NCBI RefSeq assembly: GCF_900106095.1
Contig: NZ_FNUD01000002.1
Span: forward strand, 4,113,501 to 4,177,500
From: Pseudomonas deceptionensis
Lineage (GTDB): Bacteria; Pseudomonadota; Gammaproteobacteria; Pseudomonadales; Pseudomonadaceae
Direction: 5' to 3'
DNA length: 64,000 nt
The position numbers and the translations under genes were made by a program. A model generated the notes under the pieces. It was not told where the DNA came from and did not search any database. It saw nothing but the letters and a program-made list of their open reading frames with translations. Positions 17,405 through 27,734 of the stretch are shown piece after piece; within the stretch, counting starts at the first letter, position 1; each line of letters opens with the position of its first letter.

Positions 17405-19326
17405 TACTCCGAATCATGGCGACCACGCCGGGAAACCGCTTGTGCGAGGAATTCAGCGAATTGCGCGACGGGCATCGAGCCCAGGTCAGCACCTTCACGT
17501 GTACGCACAGCGACAGTCTGCATCTCGACTTCCCGATCTCCGATAACCAAGAGATAAGGAACCTTGAGCAAAGTATGCTCGCGGATTTTAAAGCCGATCT
17601 TTTCATTTCTCAAGTCAGACTTGGCACGAAATCCGCTCTGATTGAGAGTTTTTTCAACTTCAGCAGCAAAATCTGCCTGTTTATCAGTGATATTCATGAT
17701 CACTGCCTGAGTCGGCGCTAGCCACGCAGGGAACGCACCTTCGTAATGTTCAATCAGAATTCCGATGAAACGTTCGAACGATCCGAGGATCGCACGGTGC
17801 AACATAACCGGGTGCTTGCGGCTGTTGTCTTCGGACACATATTCTGCGCCAAGACGGATCGGCAGGTTGAAATCGAGCTGCAGGGTACCACATTGCCAGA
17901 CACGACCCAGACAATCTTTCAGAGAAAATTCAATCTTGGGCCCGTAAAAGGCACCTTCGCCCGGCTGCAAATCGTAAGGCAGGCCAGCACTATCAAGGGC
18001 TGAAGCCAATGCACTTTCGGCGCGATCCCACAGTTCATCAGAGCCCACGCGCTTTTCAGGACGCGTCGACAGCTTGAGCTCAATGTCCTTGAACCCGAAG
18101 TCAGCGTAGACATCCAGCGTCAGCTTGATAAAGGCTGCAGATTCGGCCTGCATCTGCTCTTCAGTACAGAAAATATGCGCATCGTCCTGCGTAAAGCCTC
18201 GAACACGCATGATGCCGTGCAAGGCACCCGACGGCTCATTACGATGACAAGCGCCGAACTCTGCCAGACGCAGTGGCAGCTCACGGTAGCTTTTCAGGCC
18301 CTGATTGAACACTTGCACGTGGCAAGGGCAGTTCATCGGCTTGATTGCGTAGTCGCGGCTTTCCGACTGGGTGGTAAACATGTTGTCGGCATAGTTGGCC
18401 CAATGCCCGGACTTTTCCCACAAGCTGCGATCAACCACCTGAGGAGTCTTGATCTCCAGGTAGCCGTTTTCGCGCTGTACTTTACGCATGTACTGCTCAA
18501 GTACCTGGTAAAGCGTCCAGCCATTCGGGTGCCAGAACACCATACCCGGCGCTTCTTCCTGGGTATGGAACAGGCCAAGACGCTTGCCGATTTTACGGTG
18601 ATCGCGCTTTTCAGCTTCTTCGATACGCAGGACGTAGGCTGCCAGCTGCTTCTTGTCAGCCCAGGCAGTACCGTAAATACGCTGCAACTGCTCGTTTTTG
18701 GCATCGCCACGCCAGTAGGCGCCCGACAGCTTGGTCAGCTTGAACGACTTCAGGAAGCGCGTGTTCGGGACGTGAGGCCCGCGGCACATGTCGACGTACT
18801 CTTCATGGAAGTACAACCCCATGGCCTGTTCGTTCGGCATGTCTTCGATCAGGCGCAGCTTGTAGTCTTCGCCACGAGCGGCAAACAGATCGATTACTTC
18901 GGCACGCGGCGTCACTTTCTTGATGACGTCGTAATCTTTTTCGATCAGCTGCTGCATGCGTTTTTCGATAGCGGCCATGTCATCCGGAGTGAACGGACGC
19001 TCATAGGCGATATCGTAATAAAAACCTTCGTCGATAACTGGACCAATGACCATTTTGGCCGTAGGGAACAGCTGCTTGACAGCATGACCGACCAAGTGAG
19101 CACAAGAGTGGCGAATGATCTCCAGCCCCTCTTCATCCTTGGGCGTGATGATTTGTAACGTGGAGTCACTTTCAATCAGGTCACAGGCATCAACCAACTT
19201 GCCGTTGACCTTGCCGGCCACGGTGGCTTTAGCCAGGCCCGCGCCAATAGAAGCGGCAACTTCAGCAACAGATACCGGATGATCGAAAGAACGTTGACTG
19301 CCGTCGGGAAGAGTAATAGTTGGCAT
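17404..19326 (-). CDS. thrS: Threonyl-tRNA synthetase
   Basis: The 640-residue protein starts [20 protein letters not shown] (TGS domain), followed by the Ser-editing domain with the '[10 protein letters not shown]' metal-binding site, the class II catalytic core with the zinc-site motif '[10 protein letters not shown]', and a C-terminal anticodon domain. The ATG at 19326 follows AGGAGGCGCC; the frame is open 11 codons further. It heads the operon thrS-infC-rpmI-rplT-pheS-pheT-ihfA-merR. Confidence 0.97.
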   Translation of the reverse strand: MPTITLPDGSQRSFDHPVSVAEVAASIGAGLAKATVAGKVNGKLVDACDLIESDSTLQIITPKDEEGLEIIRHSCAHLVGHAVKQLFPTAKMVIGPVIDEGFYYDIAYERPFTPDDMAAIEKRMQQLIEKDYDVIKKVTPRAEVIDLFAARGEDYKLRLIEDMPNEQAMGLYFHEEYVDMCRGPHVPNTRFLKSFKLTKLSGAYWRGDAKNEQLQRIYGTAWADKKQLAAYVLRIEEAEKRDHRKIGKRLGLFHTQEEAPGMVFWHPNGWTLYQVLEQYMRKVQRENGYLEIKTPQVVDRSLWEKSGHWANYADNMFTTQSESRDYAIKPMNCPCHVQVFNQGLKSYRELPLRLAEFGACHRNEPSGALHGIMRVRGFTQDDAHIFCTEEQMQAESAAFIKLTLDVYADFGFKDIELKLSTRPEKRVGSDELWDRAESALASALDSAGLPYDLQPGEGAFYGPKIEFSLKDCLGRVWQCGTLQLDFNLPIRLGAEYVSEDNSRKHPVMLHRAILGSFERFIGILIEHYEGAFPAWLAPTQAVIMNITDKQADFAAEVEKTLNQSGFRAKSDLRNEKIGFKIREHTLLKVPYLLVIGDREVEMQTVAVRTREGADLGSMPVAQFAEFLAQAVSRRGRHDSE

Positions 19327-19689
19327 GGCGCCTCCTCTCCTAGTGGTGACCCCTACCAAAGGTCACGTGGGTTGGGATGAGCCAGTACGCGATTCGGTGG
19401 TATGCCTGCCTCACAGTGGCAGGAGCCTTGCGGCCAACCAAAAACCGAACCAGAGTGACTGGAGTTCAAATCAATAAGGTTAATGGCACAGCATTGCGAC
19501 TCAGGGAGCACGCAAAACAGAAAATAGCCAAGGGCGGCATGCTAGCACAGATGTACCCTCTCTGTTACGCACCCGGTGTCGCAGCCAAAATAAAGGGCAC
19601 TTTTTTACAAAAGGGTGAACTTGAGCTGCACTAACCTCTCAGATACTAAGTGATACACACTCGGTTTCAATGCTTACAAGGAGCAACTT
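19327..19689. other. Intergenic region between thrS and a small secreted protein gene
   Basis: This 363-bp gap holds the divergent promoters. A frame of 85 codons on the plus strand (19377-19634) has no family resemblance and no clear ribosome-binding site. I looked for the tRNA that often lies near thrS in Pseudomonas and saw no T-arm or CCA end. Confidence 0.5.
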
Positions 19690-19992
19690 ATGCGCATGAT
19701 CCACGCCCTCATCTTCGCAGCACCTTTGGCACTACTGCTTCCCCTGACCGCTCAGGCCGATAACTGGCCCGCCGGTGCAAAAAAAGACTACATGAAGGAC
19801 TGCGTAGCGGCGGCAAGCCAAAGCGTGGACGCAAAAACAGCCGAGCAGCATTGCGCATGCGGCGCGGAGAAACTCTCCGAGAAGTTTTCGACTGCCGAGA
19901 TTAAACAGCTGATGAGCAAGACAACTCAGCCGAGCGCCGAGCTGAGAACCAAAGCCCTGGATGCCATTCAAGCCTGCCGGGCAACCAAATAA
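19690..19992 (+). CDS. Small exported cysteine-containing protein
   Basis: The protein has 100 residues. AAGGAG precedes the ATG at 19690. A signal peptide (about 1-23, ending 'LLPLTAQA') is followed by a mature helical domain with four cysteines (DCVAA, HCACG, ACRAT) likely paired as disulfides in the periplasm. I recognise no named family or function. It is a single gene followed by a G/C-rich stem-loop. Confidence 0.75.
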   Translation: MRMIHALIFAAPLALLLPLTAQADNWPAGAKKDYMKDCVAAASQSVDAKTAEQHCACGAEKLSEKFSTAEIKQLMSKTTQPSAELRTKALDAIQACRATK

Positions 19993-20106
19993 CGCCCGAC
20001 TCCACGGTCAACCCGAGCCTTTTTTAGAGTAAAAACGGCCTGAAAAGCTCTTTTCTTTAAAAAATATGCATCCGCAGCTGCTTTTTTTTGAGCCGCCTTT
20101 AGCCCT

Positions 20107-20130
20107 AAACCCCCCATAAACCGGGGGTTT
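20107..20130. terminator. AAACCCCC/GGGGGTTT stem-loop
   Basis: AAACCCCCC-ataaa-CCGGGGGTTT forms a strong stem about 115 bp after the small secreted gene and 155 bp before the cold-shock gene. Neither side has a long T-run. It may be a terminator or an element in the long untranslated leader of the cold-shock gene. Confidence 0.4.
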
Positions 20131-20285
20131 CGGAGGCTTCAGGCGACAGACGAAAGCTAACATTGCAGTAATCTGCAGTTCAGGGGGGCTCCCAAAGCGC
20201 ACATTTCGACTATGATAGCTCGGTGTGCCCAGTTGGCCTGAGCAGCACAGTACTACTGAAAATATAAGTTTCTTGGAGATACACC

Positions 20286-20498
20286 ATGTCTAATCGCCAA
20301 ACCGGCACCGTAAAATGGTTCAACGATGAAAAAGGCTTCGGCTTCATCACTCCTCAAGGTGGCGGTGACGACCTGTTCGTACACTTCAAAGCTATCGAAA
20401 GCGACGGTTTCAAAAGCCTGAAAGAAGGCCAGACCGTTTCCTTCGTGGCTGAGAAAGGCCAAAAGGGTATGCAAGCTGCACAGGTTCGTCCGGAGTAA
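20286..20498 (+). CDS. Cold-shock protein (CspA family)
   Basis: The 70-residue protein is a single OB-fold cold-shock domain with the RNP1 motif 'KGFGFITP' and RNP2 'DLFVHF'. It binds single-stranded RNA/DNA and melts mRNA structure at low temperature. It resembles the Pseudomonas CapB/CspA-type proteins. TTGGAG precedes the ATG at close spacing. A strong terminator follows at 20512, so it is monocistronic. Confidence 0.95.
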   Translation: MSNRQTGTVKWFNDEKGFGFITPQGGGDDLFVHFKAIESDGFKSLKEGQTVSFVAEKGQKGMQAAQVRPE

Positions 20499-20511
20499 AT
20501 CTCCCTCGAAC

Positions 20512-20544
20512 AAAAAAACCCCGTCCATGTGACGGGGTTTTTTA
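20512..20544 (+). terminator. Rho-independent terminator of the cold-shock gene
   Basis: AAAAACCCCGTC-catgt-GACGGGGTTTTTT lies 13 bp after the stop codon. A-runs on the left make it work in both directions, so it also serves the reverse-strand lipoprotein gene at 20569. Confidence 0.95.
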
Positions 20545-20568
20545 TGCCTGTAATATGGCCAGGCCTGC

Positions 20569-20877
20569 TTAGCCGCAGTTCACGCGGGTAATGATTGCGT
20601 TGTCATCCATGTTCAGATTCAAACGGTCTGAGCGGTACTCGAGCGTCATGACATCATGCGGCGACAAAAGACGCGCATTCTGTGCTCCTGCCTTGACACG
20701 GGCCTGCTCCAAAAGCTCTGGTGAGGCTTTTTTGCCGATCACGAAAGATGCCGACTTGGCATCGCAACGGCTATGCCCCGTATCAGAGACGGGCTCTTTA
20801 ACCGAATCTTGTGTGCTGCACCCAGACAGTGCTACGACCGCCAACAACGAACCCAATGACACTAGCTTCCAAGACAT
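20569..20877 (-). CDS. I78 family peptidase inhibitor, lipoprotein
   Basis: The 102-residue protein has a lipobox LSGC (lipidated Cys20), so it is membrane-anchored. The mature part matches the Inhibitor_I78 pattern: 'RCDAKSASFVIGKKAS', a central helix 'ELLEQARVKAGA', then 'DNAIITRVNCG', with the two cysteines likely disulfide-bonded. The family inhibits serine proteases; the target here is unknown. AAGGAGG precedes the start. Confidence 0.8.
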   Translation of the reverse strand: MSWKLVSLGSLLAVVALSGCSTQDSVKEPVSDTGHSRCDAKSASFVIGKKASPELLEQARVKAGAQNARLLSPHDVMTLEYRSDRLNLNMDDNAIITRVNCG

Positions 20878-21038
20878 GAAGCCTCCTTAAGATAAAAAGT
20901 CTGAACCTTTGCGACAGCTTTTTCGCAAATAGGTTGCATGGCGCAAGATGGCACCCGCGGATTGACTAACGCGCGAGCAATATTGCCCGAGCAGGCAAAT
21001 ACCGTACGCGCCTAATCATTGCCAAATATGTGTAAGAA

Positions 21039-21344
21039 TTAGTACACATCGATGTAGTCAAATGGCGGATTAGGCCAGTTGTCTTTAAGGGCATTGTAAA
21101 TTTGCATCACCCAGACCTCATCACTCGCCGCGACTTTACCGACATACCCGGAACCTGCCGCCCAGGTTTCCAGCCTGAACAGCAGCCCATCGATATCCGC
21201 ACCCCCAACAACACCGCTGGAGATAAAGGCAATACCCGCCTTGGTCACGCGCAACTGGGTATGCTCATCGTCGCTGGCCGACACCAGCAATTGGCGCACC
21301 GCAGCAAGTGTGAGGTGCTCGGGATCATTTAAATCAATTTGCAT
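21039..21344 (-). CDS. Conserved hypothetical protein
   Basis: The 101-residue soluble protein starts MQIDLNDPEHLTLAAVRQLL and contains 'DDEHTQLRVTKAGIAFIS', an alternating hydrophobic pattern, and an aromatic acidic end (DYIDVY). There is no signal peptide and no family I can name. The frame is open 31 codons upstream, but the ATG at 21344 gives a sensible acidic N-terminus. It is divergent from the small gene at 21513. Confidence 0.65.
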   Translation of the reverse strand: MQIDLNDPEHLTLAAVRQLLVSASDDEHTQLRVTKAGIAFISSGVVGGADIDGLLFRLETWAAGSGYVGKVAASDEVWVMQIYNALKDNWPNPPFDYIDVY

Positions 21345-21512
21345 GGACTGCCCCGCTTTCAAAAGTGCAAGTGTGGCACGCACCATGGGCTTGATGGAAA
21401 AGTTGAGGCCCAAAGACACCCTTGATGCAAATAACACAGGTCGCTTGATAGCTTAAGAATGGCTTTTTGCTAAAATCGCTTCTCCACGCCCACGCCCATC
21501 ACGAGCTACCCC

Positions 21513-21713
21513 ATGACAACAGTCAGCATCGACGCAGATATCAAGGCCAAATGGCCCCAAGGACAGTGTTCTTACAGCCCGGGCAGCCCTGAAGAGCTGG
21601 CCATCATCGGCATTGATCTATTGGTCAAAGAGCTCGGGAAAGAGGCTGCCCGAGCTTTTGTCAGTCAGGTTTTCGAGAAATACAAAGAAACCGAACTCTC
21701 AAAACTGACATAA
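21513..21713 (+). CDS. Small conserved hypothetical protein
   Basis: The 66-residue acidic protein (MTTVSIDADIKAKWPQGQCS start) is rich in helix-forming residues, with 'GIDLLVKELGKEAARAFVSQVFEKYKE'. It has no signal peptide and no family I recognise. It converges with the nucleoside hydrolase gene 17 bp away. Confidence 0.6.
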   Translation: MTTVSIDADIKAKWPQGQCSYSPGSPEELAIIGIDLLVKELGKEAARAFVSQVFEKYKETELSKLT

Positions 21714-21730
21714 ATCAGCGCGATTTCGAA

Positions 21731-22759
21731 TTACTTCAACCGACCCAACCGCGACGTCAGCAAGTCAAAAAAGCCCTGCGCGTCCCCGCCCTCGATCCAA
21801 AAAACATTTTTTGGCTGATTCAGAGTGTTGTACCAATCCACAATTGTCTGGCCGAAGGTGGGTCCTTCACGGGTATCCACAACCATGTTTACATCACGCC
21901 CGGTAAATAGCTCCGGGTTGAGCAGGTAGGCAATAACACTGGCATCGTGCACAGGCCCACCGGGCAGACCGTAGTGCTCCATGTCACCCTTCACGTATTC
22001 ATTCAGAATACCGCCAACCAATTTCCCGGCCGTATTGCCCAGTGCCGCGATCTGTTTCATGCGCGCTTCGCTGGTCAGGATCTTGTGCGTGACATCAAGC
22101 GGTACATAGGTCAGCTTCACGCCACTTTTCAACACCACGTCTGCGGCATGCGGGTCCGCGTAGATGTTGAATTCAGCTACCGGGGTGATATTGCCCCCGT
22201 TGAAGTGGGCGCCCCCCATCACCACGACCTCCTTGATCCCCCGGGTAATGTCCGGCGCTTGCGTCAGGGCCAGCGCCAGGTTGGTCTGCGGACCAAGCAT
22301 CGCAATGGTCACGCTGCCCGGCTTCGCCGCACGCAACGTATCGATCAGGTAGTTAACCGCATTAATCGATTCAAGCCCTTTTGCAGGCTCATGAATAGGC
22401 ACACCTGTGAGGCCCTCCTTGCCATGGATGTTTTCAGCATAGATAGGGGAGCGCACCAAGGGCTTGGGCGCACCGGCATAGACCGGGACGTCTTCACGAC
22501 CGGCCCACTCCCGGGCGAGACGGGCATTGCGCGAAGTCTTGTCCAGCCGCACATTCCCCGCCACGGTGGTAATCGCCCGCACATTCAGCTGCTCGGGCGA
22601 AGCCAGGGCCATCAACAGCGCCACAACATCATCCGCACCGGGGTCGGTATCGATAATCAAATCGATCTTGTCTGCGGCCTGAACACTCGAGATCGTGATG
22701 ACGGACAAAAGCGAAACACTCCTGATTAACTGGCGAAAAACCTGCGCAAAACGAAACAT
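21731..22759 (-). CDS. Exported nucleoside hydrolase (inosine/uridine-preferring family)
   Basis: The protein has about 342 residues with a signal peptide (cleavage near 'SSVQAA'). It has the family Ca-binding Asp cluster 'DTDPGADDVVAL' and the C-terminal 'HDASVIAYLLNPELF' with the catalytic His. It splits nucleosides to base and ribose. The ATG at 22759 follows AGGAG at good spacing. It is the last gene of the rbs operon, and its export suggests ribose is released in the periplasm, where RbsB can bind it. Confidence 0.88.
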   Translation of the reverse strand: MFRFAQVFRQLIRSVSLLSVITISSVQAADKIDLIIDTDPGADDVVALLMALASPEQLNVRAITTVAGNVRLDKTSRNARLAREWAGREDVPVYAGAPKPLVRSPIYAENIHGKEGLTGVPIHEPAKGLESINAVNYLIDTLRAAKPGSVTIAMLGPQTNLALALTQAPDITRGIKEVVVMGGAHFNGGNITPVAEFNIYADPHAADVVLKSGVKLTYVPLDVTHKILTSEARMKQIAALGNTAGKLVGGILNEYVKGDMEHYGLPGGPVHDASVIAYLLNPELFTGRDVNMVVDTREGPTFGQTIVDWYNTLNQPKNVFWIEGGDAQGFFDLLTSRLGRLK

Positions 22760-22782
22760 AACCAACTCCTTGTACTATTAAT

Positions 22783-23187
22783 CTAAAAAAACACACCTGA
22801 AACCAAGGCAATATTGCAATACGGACGACACTCTCCCGTACGAACAATTACTTTTGCTTGCAGGCAGAGCTCTTTGAAAGCGTCATGGGTGAGCAGGCAT
22901 CGGGTCCCCAGCTCCCCCCTGCCCGCATGCTCCTCAATACAGGACAGTGCCGGGCAAGGCGCTTGCAGCAACTCATGGGCCAGCACGTGGCTTTGCACCT
23001 GCATCTCACTGAGCAGCGTACGCAGCGTGCTGGCAACGTCAGGAATGCCCCGGGTCAAAGCCAGATCAATCAGCTCAACACCCTTGGGCACCGGCAAACC
23101 GGCATCGGCAATAACCACGATATCGCCATGCCCCAACGATGCAACCAGTCGCGACAGCGCAATATTAAGCAAGGGCGTTTTTTTCAT
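22783..23187 (-). CDS. rbsD: D-ribose pyranase
   Basis: The 134-residue protein starts [20 protein letters not shown], with catalytic His20 and Asp28 in '[14 protein letters not shown]' at exactly the family positions. It interconverts the beta-pyranose and furanose forms of ribose to feed ribokinase. The start overlaps the rbsK stop by four bases. Confidence 0.95.
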   Translation of the reverse strand: MKKTPLLNIALSRLVASLGHGDIVVIADAGLPVPKGVELIDLALTRGIPDVASTLRTLLSEMQVQSHVLAHELLQAPCPALSCIEEHAGRGELGTRCLLTHDAFKELCLQAKVIVRTGECRPYCNIALVSGVFF

Positions 23188-24104
23188 GGCGCGGCAAAAT
23201 CCTGAACATCACGCAACAGTGGAATGGAGGGCTGAGCACCGGCACGGGTGACTGACAGCGCAGCGGCTACCTGAGCAAAGCGAATCGCTTCGTCTTCATC
23301 CTTGCCCGACGCCAGCGCCGCAGAAAAAGCCCCCACAAATGTATCGCCTGCCGCCGTGGCATCAACGGCCTCGACCTTGGGCGCAGCAAAGTGCACAACA
23401 CGCCGGGCACTGACAAACAGCGCCCCGAGGGCGCCCAGCGTCACAATGACCTTGCGCGCCCCGAACGCTAAAAGCCGGCGGGCAGCCAGCTCAGCTGACT
23501 CAAGCGAGTCGACGGTCACACCGCTAAGCGCCCAAGCCTCAGTTTCATTCGGAATCAAATAGTCCAGATTGGCATACCAGTGTGCTGGCAACGGACCACT
23601 GACAGGCGCTGGATTGAGAATCACGATTTTGTCCAGCTCGCGCCCACGGCCCAGGACGTAACCCACGGTCTCCACCGGCACTTCGAGCTGGCACACAAGC
23701 ACTTCGGCACCCTGCAGAACCTCATCAAATGACTTGATGTCCTGAGGCTCCAGGCAGCCATTGGCGCCTGCCACGACCACTATGGTGTTCTGGCTACCGG
23801 CATCGACCATGATCAACGCCACACCGCTCGCACTACCGGACACGGTACGCACTGCCTGACAGTCGATGTGTTCAGCCAGCAGCCCTTCGCGCAGCTGCAG
23901 GCCGTACGCATCATCACCGACACACCCGACCATCGCCACCCGGGCGCCCAGACGCGATGCTGCCACCGCCTGGTTCGCGCCCTTGCCTCCGTGTACCGTG
24001 CCGAAGGACTGCCCGAAGAGTGTCTCTCCGGGGTACGGCAACCTCTCGGTGCGCGTGACCAGGTCCATATTCAGACTGCCAACCACTACTACACTTGCTT
24101 GCAT
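23184..24104 (-). CDS. rbsK: Ribokinase
   Basis: The roughly 306-residue PfkB-family kinase has the N-terminal '[20 protein letters not shown]', the sugar-site '[16 protein letters not shown]', and the catalytic '[17 protein letters not shown]', where the Asp is the base. It phosphorylates ribose at O5. I chose the ATG at 24104 ([10 protein letters not shown]) as the family N-terminus; an ATG at 24122 is possible. It follows rbsR by 10 bp. Confidence 0.93.
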   Translation of the reverse strand: MQASVVVVGSLNMDLVTRTERLPYPGETLFGQSFGTVHGGKGANQAVAASRLGARVAMVGCVGDDAYGLQLREGLLAEHIDCQAVRTVSGSASGVALIMVDAGSQNTIVVVAGANGCLEPQDIKSFDEVLQGAEVLVCQLEVPVETVGYVLGRGRELDKIVILNPAPVSGPLPAHWYANLDYLIPNETEAWALSGVTVDSLESAELAARRLLAFGARKVIVTLGALGALFVSARRVVHFAAPKVEAVDATAAGDTFVGAFSAALASGKDEDEAIRFAQVAAALSVTRAGAQPSIPLLRDVQDFAAP

Positions 24105-24114
24105 GTATCGGCAC

Positions 24115-25149
24115 TCATCCATTGATTGTTTGGGGGTACTTGATCGATGCCCCGGCATAGGCCCTCGTGGACTCCCGCAGCACAATGCCGGGGCTCACGA
24201 TCCGTTGTTCTACCGCTCGTTCGGGCGATGCAATACGCCGCAACAGTAACTGCGCAGCCATTTCGCCCAATTGCAAAATCGATTGCCCGACCGTCGTCAG
24301 CGACGGGTAGACATAACGGCTCATCTGCACATCATCAAAGCCGATGACCGACAACTGCTCCGGCACACGAATATTGCGTTCGGCGGCTGCCCGCAATACG
24401 CCGATGCCCATCATGTCGTTGCAGGCAAAAATAGCCGAAGGCGGGTTGCTCGCCAGCAAGCCGACTGCGGCCTGATACCCCCCCACGCTGCTGAAATCAC
24501 TTTCGACCATCGAGTGCTCGGGCGCCGAAATACCCGCCTCGGCCAACGCCCGCAGATACCCGGCCGTGCGCAACTGTGCAACGCGCGTGATTGCCGGGCC
24601 GCCGATACAGGCAATAGCGCGATGCCCCAGGTCGATCAGATGGCGCGTGGCCAGATAAGCGCCCAGCTCATGATCGATTCGCACCAGATCCGCCTCGATA
24701 CCTTCGAGGCTGCGGTCGACGATGACCATCGGCGTTCGAACCCCGAGCAGCCCGCTCGCCAGCCCCAGGTCTTCGCCGGCCGATGCAACCACCAGCCCGT
24801 CCACCCGTTTTTCTAGCAGCACCCGCAGGTAATTACGTTGCTTTTCGGGGTTGTCGTCGCAGTTACACAGGATGACGCAATAATTATTGCGCTCGCAGCA
24901 GTCCTCGATACCCCGCGCCAGCTCGGCAAAGTAAGGGTTCAGGCTATTAGCCACCAACAGGCCGATCGTCGCCGTGGTCTTGGCTTTCAGGGAGCGCGCT
25001 ACTGCGCTGGGCACATAGTCGAGGCGCGCAATGGCTTCTTCCACCTTCAATCGAACCGGCTCGCTCACTGGACGGGTTTTGTTCAGCACATGCGAAACCG
25101 TCGTGTACGAAATACCCGCCATTGCCGCGACATCTTTAATGGTTGCCAT
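24115..25149 (-). CDS. rbsR: LacI family ribose operon repressor
   Basis: The 344-residue protein has an N-terminal LacI HTH (residues 2-50: 'TIKDVAAMAGISYTTVSHVL', hinge 'YVPSAVARSLK') and a periplasmic-binding-like effector domain. Its position inside the rbs operon, between rbsC and rbsK, makes ribose or ribose-5-phosphate the likely effector. A LacI-type operator lies upstream of rbsB at 28763. Confidence 0.92.
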   Translation of the reverse strand: MATIKDVAAMAGISYTTVSHVLNKTRPVSEPVRLKVEEAIARLDYVPSAVARSLKAKTTATIGLLVANSLNPYFAELARGIEDCCERNNYCVILCNCDDNPEKQRNYLRVLLEKRVDGLVVASAGEDLGLASGLLGVRTPMVIVDRSLEGIEADLVRIDHELGAYLATRHLIDLGHRAIACIGGPAITRVAQLRTAGYLRALAEAGISAPEHSMVESDFSSVGGYQAAVGLLASNPPSAIFACNDMMGIGVLRAAAERNIRVPEQLSVIGFDDVQMSRYVYPSLTTVGQSILQLGEMAAQLLLRRIASPERAVEQRIVSPGIVLRESTRAYAGASIKYPQTING

Positions 25150-25152
25150 TAC

Positions 25153-26130
25153 TCAATTCCGTCGCTGTGCACGTTGACTTCGGTATGTGTCCAATACCAC
25201 TGCTATCACTATGACAGCACCGGTAATAATACGCTTCGTCGGCTCGGTCGCGCCGATTTGTGCCAGCCCCGCAGCCAACACCGAAATAATCAGCACACCA
25301 AAAAAAGTGCTGATCACCGAACCCCGCCCACCCATCAAGCTCGTGCCGCCAATCACAACCGCTGCAATAACCTGCAACTCAAGACCCGAACCGGCATTGG
25401 GGTCCGCCGCCTCAAGTCGCGACATCTGGAACAGCGCCGCCACCCCGGCCAGCAATCCCATCATGCTGAAGACCAATATTTTGTAGGGCTTGGGATTGAT
25501 GCCTGCCAGGCGGACGGCTTCCTCGTTGGTGCCGATGCCGATCAGGTAACGGCCAAAGACTGTTCGTGTCAGCACCGCTTGAGCAACCAGAATAATCAGC
25601 AAAGCGATGATGAAAGAAGGCGAAATACCAAAGGCAATCGGGTTCGACAGCCAGGCATAAGCGTCGCCGATATAGGCCGTGCGCGAACCTGTCATTTGAT
25701 AGGCCGCACCCCGGGCCATCTCCAGAACACCCAGGGAGACGATGAAAGACGGGATCTTCCAGGCCACGGTGATCGAGCCCGTGATCGTACCTGCCAGGGC
25801 TGCACACCCCATGCCCAGCAAGGCGGCGGGCAGAATGCTCCAGCCCCACCCCAGTATTGCAACGCTGACTGCGGAGGCTGCCAGGGCCAGTACGGACCCT
25901 ACCGACAGATCGATACCGCCGATAATCAATACGAAGGTCATGCCGACAGACAGCACCATCAGATCCGGGATCTGGTTGGCCAGGGTGCTCAACGTGTCAT
26001 AAGAGAAAAAATGATCACTCAGGCTGGAAAACAGAACAATCATGGCCAGCAAGGCGCCTGCCAAGCCCAGGTAGGTGCCCGTACCATAGTAGTTATGCGA
26101 AGTTTTTCGCACGGAGGGGGTGGATTTCAT
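25153..26130 (-). CDS. rbsC: Ribose ABC transporter permease
   Basis: The 325-residue protein has about ten membrane segments and the BPD_transp_2 signature region 'GLELQVIAAVVIGGTSLMGGRGSVI'. It forms the membrane channel of the ribose importer with RbsA and RbsB. The start overlaps the rbsA stop by four bases. Confidence 0.95.
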   Translation of the reverse strand: MKSTPSVRKTSHNYYGTGTYLGLAGALLAMIVLFSSLSDHFFSYDTLSTLANQIPDLMVLSVGMTFVLIIGGIDLSVGSVLALAASAVSVAILGWGWSILPAALLGMGCAALAGTITGSITVAWKIPSFIVSLGVLEMARGAAYQMTGSRTAYIGDAYAWLSNPIAFGISPSFIIALLIILVAQAVLTRTVFGRYLIGIGTNEEAVRLAGINPKPYKILVFSMMGLLAGVAALFQMSRLEAADPNAGSGLELQVIAAVVIGGTSLMGGRGSVISTFFGVLIISVLAAGLAQIGATEPTKRIITGAVIVIAVVLDTYRSQRAQRRN

Positions 26131-27680
26131 GAGGCTTCCTTTGGCGCAGCTTCAGTGAGCAGCGCATCTCGTTTTTGATAACCGGCAAAAGCGGCTGCCA
26201 GCAGCTGCTCCTGACTCCAGCTGTCACGTTCAAACGTTTCAATCAGTCGCCCCGCAGACAGCACGCCAATGCGATCACAGATCAACATCAACTCGCGAAG
26301 GTCGCTCGACACCACGACCAGCGCCTTGCCCTGGCGTGTCAGCTCGCCCAGCAGCCGGTAAATATCGAACTTGGCACCGATGTCGATACCGCGAGTCGGC
26401 TCATCAAACAGCAGCACGGTACAGTCGCGTTCCAGCCAGCGGCCAATGACCACCTTCTGCTGATTGCCACCGGAGAGTTGTGACACCACCTGCTCGGGGC
26501 CGCTGCTGCGGATCCCCATTGCATCTATCTGGCGCCGGGCCAGTGCTGCCTCCTGCTGGCTATTGACCACCCCCGCGCTGGAGACACGGTGCATATTGCC
26601 CAGGCCGATGTTGGCACTGATCGACTGGGTCAAGAGCAAGCCTTCGCCCTTCCTGTCTTCGGTAATCAGGGCAATCCCCTGCTTAACCGCATCTGCCGGC
26701 GAACGGATGCTGACCACCTGCAAGGCAGAACCCACTGCAACGGTGCCGCTATCAGCCAGATCAGCGCCGTAGATCAAGCGCAAAAGCTCTGTACGCCCTG
26801 CCCCGATCAGCCCCGAGATACCGAATATTTCGCCCTTACGGACTTCAAACGAGACATTTTTAACTTTGTCCGCTCGACAGATCCCCGAGACCTTGAGCGC
26901 CGTATCGCCCAGGCTGCGCACGCCCAAGTCCAGCTGGTCGCCCAACTCACGCCCCACCATCAGGTTGACCAGTTGCTCGCTGCTGTAATCCGCAATGGGC
27001 TCAACGCACACCAGGCAACCGTCACGCAGCACGGCAATCCGCTGCGCCACACGCGCCAGCTCTTCAAGCCGGTGGGAGATATAAACAATCGCCACACCGC
27101 GCGCCTGCAACCGCTCGATTTGCACAAACAGCATTTCGACTTCACGGGCCGTGAGCATCGCGGTGGGCTCATCCAGGATCAGTACGTGGCAATCACCAAT
27201 CAGGTTGCGGGCTATCTCCACCATCTGCTGATGGCCGATACCCAGCGCCCCGACCAGGGTGTCGGGGTCTATCGCCTCCAGGCCGACCTGGGCCATGGCC
27301 TCAATCGCCGCCTTGCGCAATTGCTTGCGGTTGATCCAGCCCATACGACCGGGAAGATTATCCAGAAACAGATTTTCAGCCACCGTCAGTGTGGGCAGCA
27401 GGTTCAGCTCCTGCATGACCATGCGCACACCCTGGCGCTCAGCCTGGGAGCGGCTGCCCGGTGTGTAGGCCTGACCGTTGAATTGCATCTGCCCGAGAGT
27501 CGGAGCTTCCAGGCCGCCAATGATCTTTGAGAGCGTGCTTTTGCCCGCCCCATTTTCACCCGTCAGGGCCAGTACTTCGCCGCGGTACAGCGACAGATCA
27601 ATGCCCGCCAGCACCGGTTGTGTATAGGTTTTGCCAATCCCGCTAACCGAAAGGACCACGCTGGCATCAGGAGCAGACAT
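26127..27680 (-). CDS. rbsA: Ribose ABC transporter ATP-binding protein
   Basis: The 517-residue protein has two fused ATPase domains, as in sugar importers of the CUT2 family. The first has Walker A 'GENGAGKST' and 'LDEPTAML'; the second has signature 'LSGGNQQKV' and 'FDEPTRGIDIGAK', with a degenerate Walker A (GLIGAGRT) as usual. The ATG at 27680 follows GGAG; an upstream in-frame extension is rejected. Confidence 0.95.
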   Translation of the reverse strand: MSAPDASVVLSVSGIGKTYTQPVLAGIDLSLYRGEVLALTGENGAGKSTLSKIIGGLEAPTLGQMQFNGQAYTPGSRSQAERQGVRMVMQELNLLPTLTVAENLFLDNLPGRMGWINRKQLRKAAIEAMAQVGLEAIDPDTLVGALGIGHQQMVEIARNLIGDCHVLILDEPTAMLTAREVEMLFVQIERLQARGVAIVYISHRLEELARVAQRIAVLRDGCLVCVEPIADYSSEQLVNLMVGRELGDQLDLGVRSLGDTALKVSGICRADKVKNVSFEVRKGEIFGISGLIGAGRTELLRLIYGADLADSGTVAVGSALQVVSIRSPADAVKQGIALITEDRKGEGLLLTQSISANIGLGNMHRVSSAGVVNSQQEAALARRQIDAMGIRSSGPEQVVSQLSGGNQQKVVIGRWLERDCTVLLFDEPTRGIDIGAKFDIYRLLGELTRQGKALVVVSSDLRELMLICDRIGVLSAGRLIETFERDSWSQEQLLAAAFAGYQKRDALLTEAAPKEAS

Positions 27681-27734
27681 AGGATTTCTCCGGGCACCCG
27701 CCCTCCGGGCAGGTGCCTGCGACAACGAATTGAA

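Noticed and set aside
19455..19471. GTGACTGGAGTTCA matches 14 bases of a common sequencing adapter
   Set aside because: The match stops abruptly and the flanks are ordinary genomic sequence; chance resemblance is more likely than contamination.
19377..19634. 85-codon frame upstream of thrS
   Set aside because: No ribosome-binding site, no family, and it covers the thrS promoter region.
20008..20202. 64-codon reverse frame before the cold-shock gene
   Set aside because: Composed of low-complexity Lys/Phe/Ser stretches over a stem-loop and untranslated leader; no start signal.
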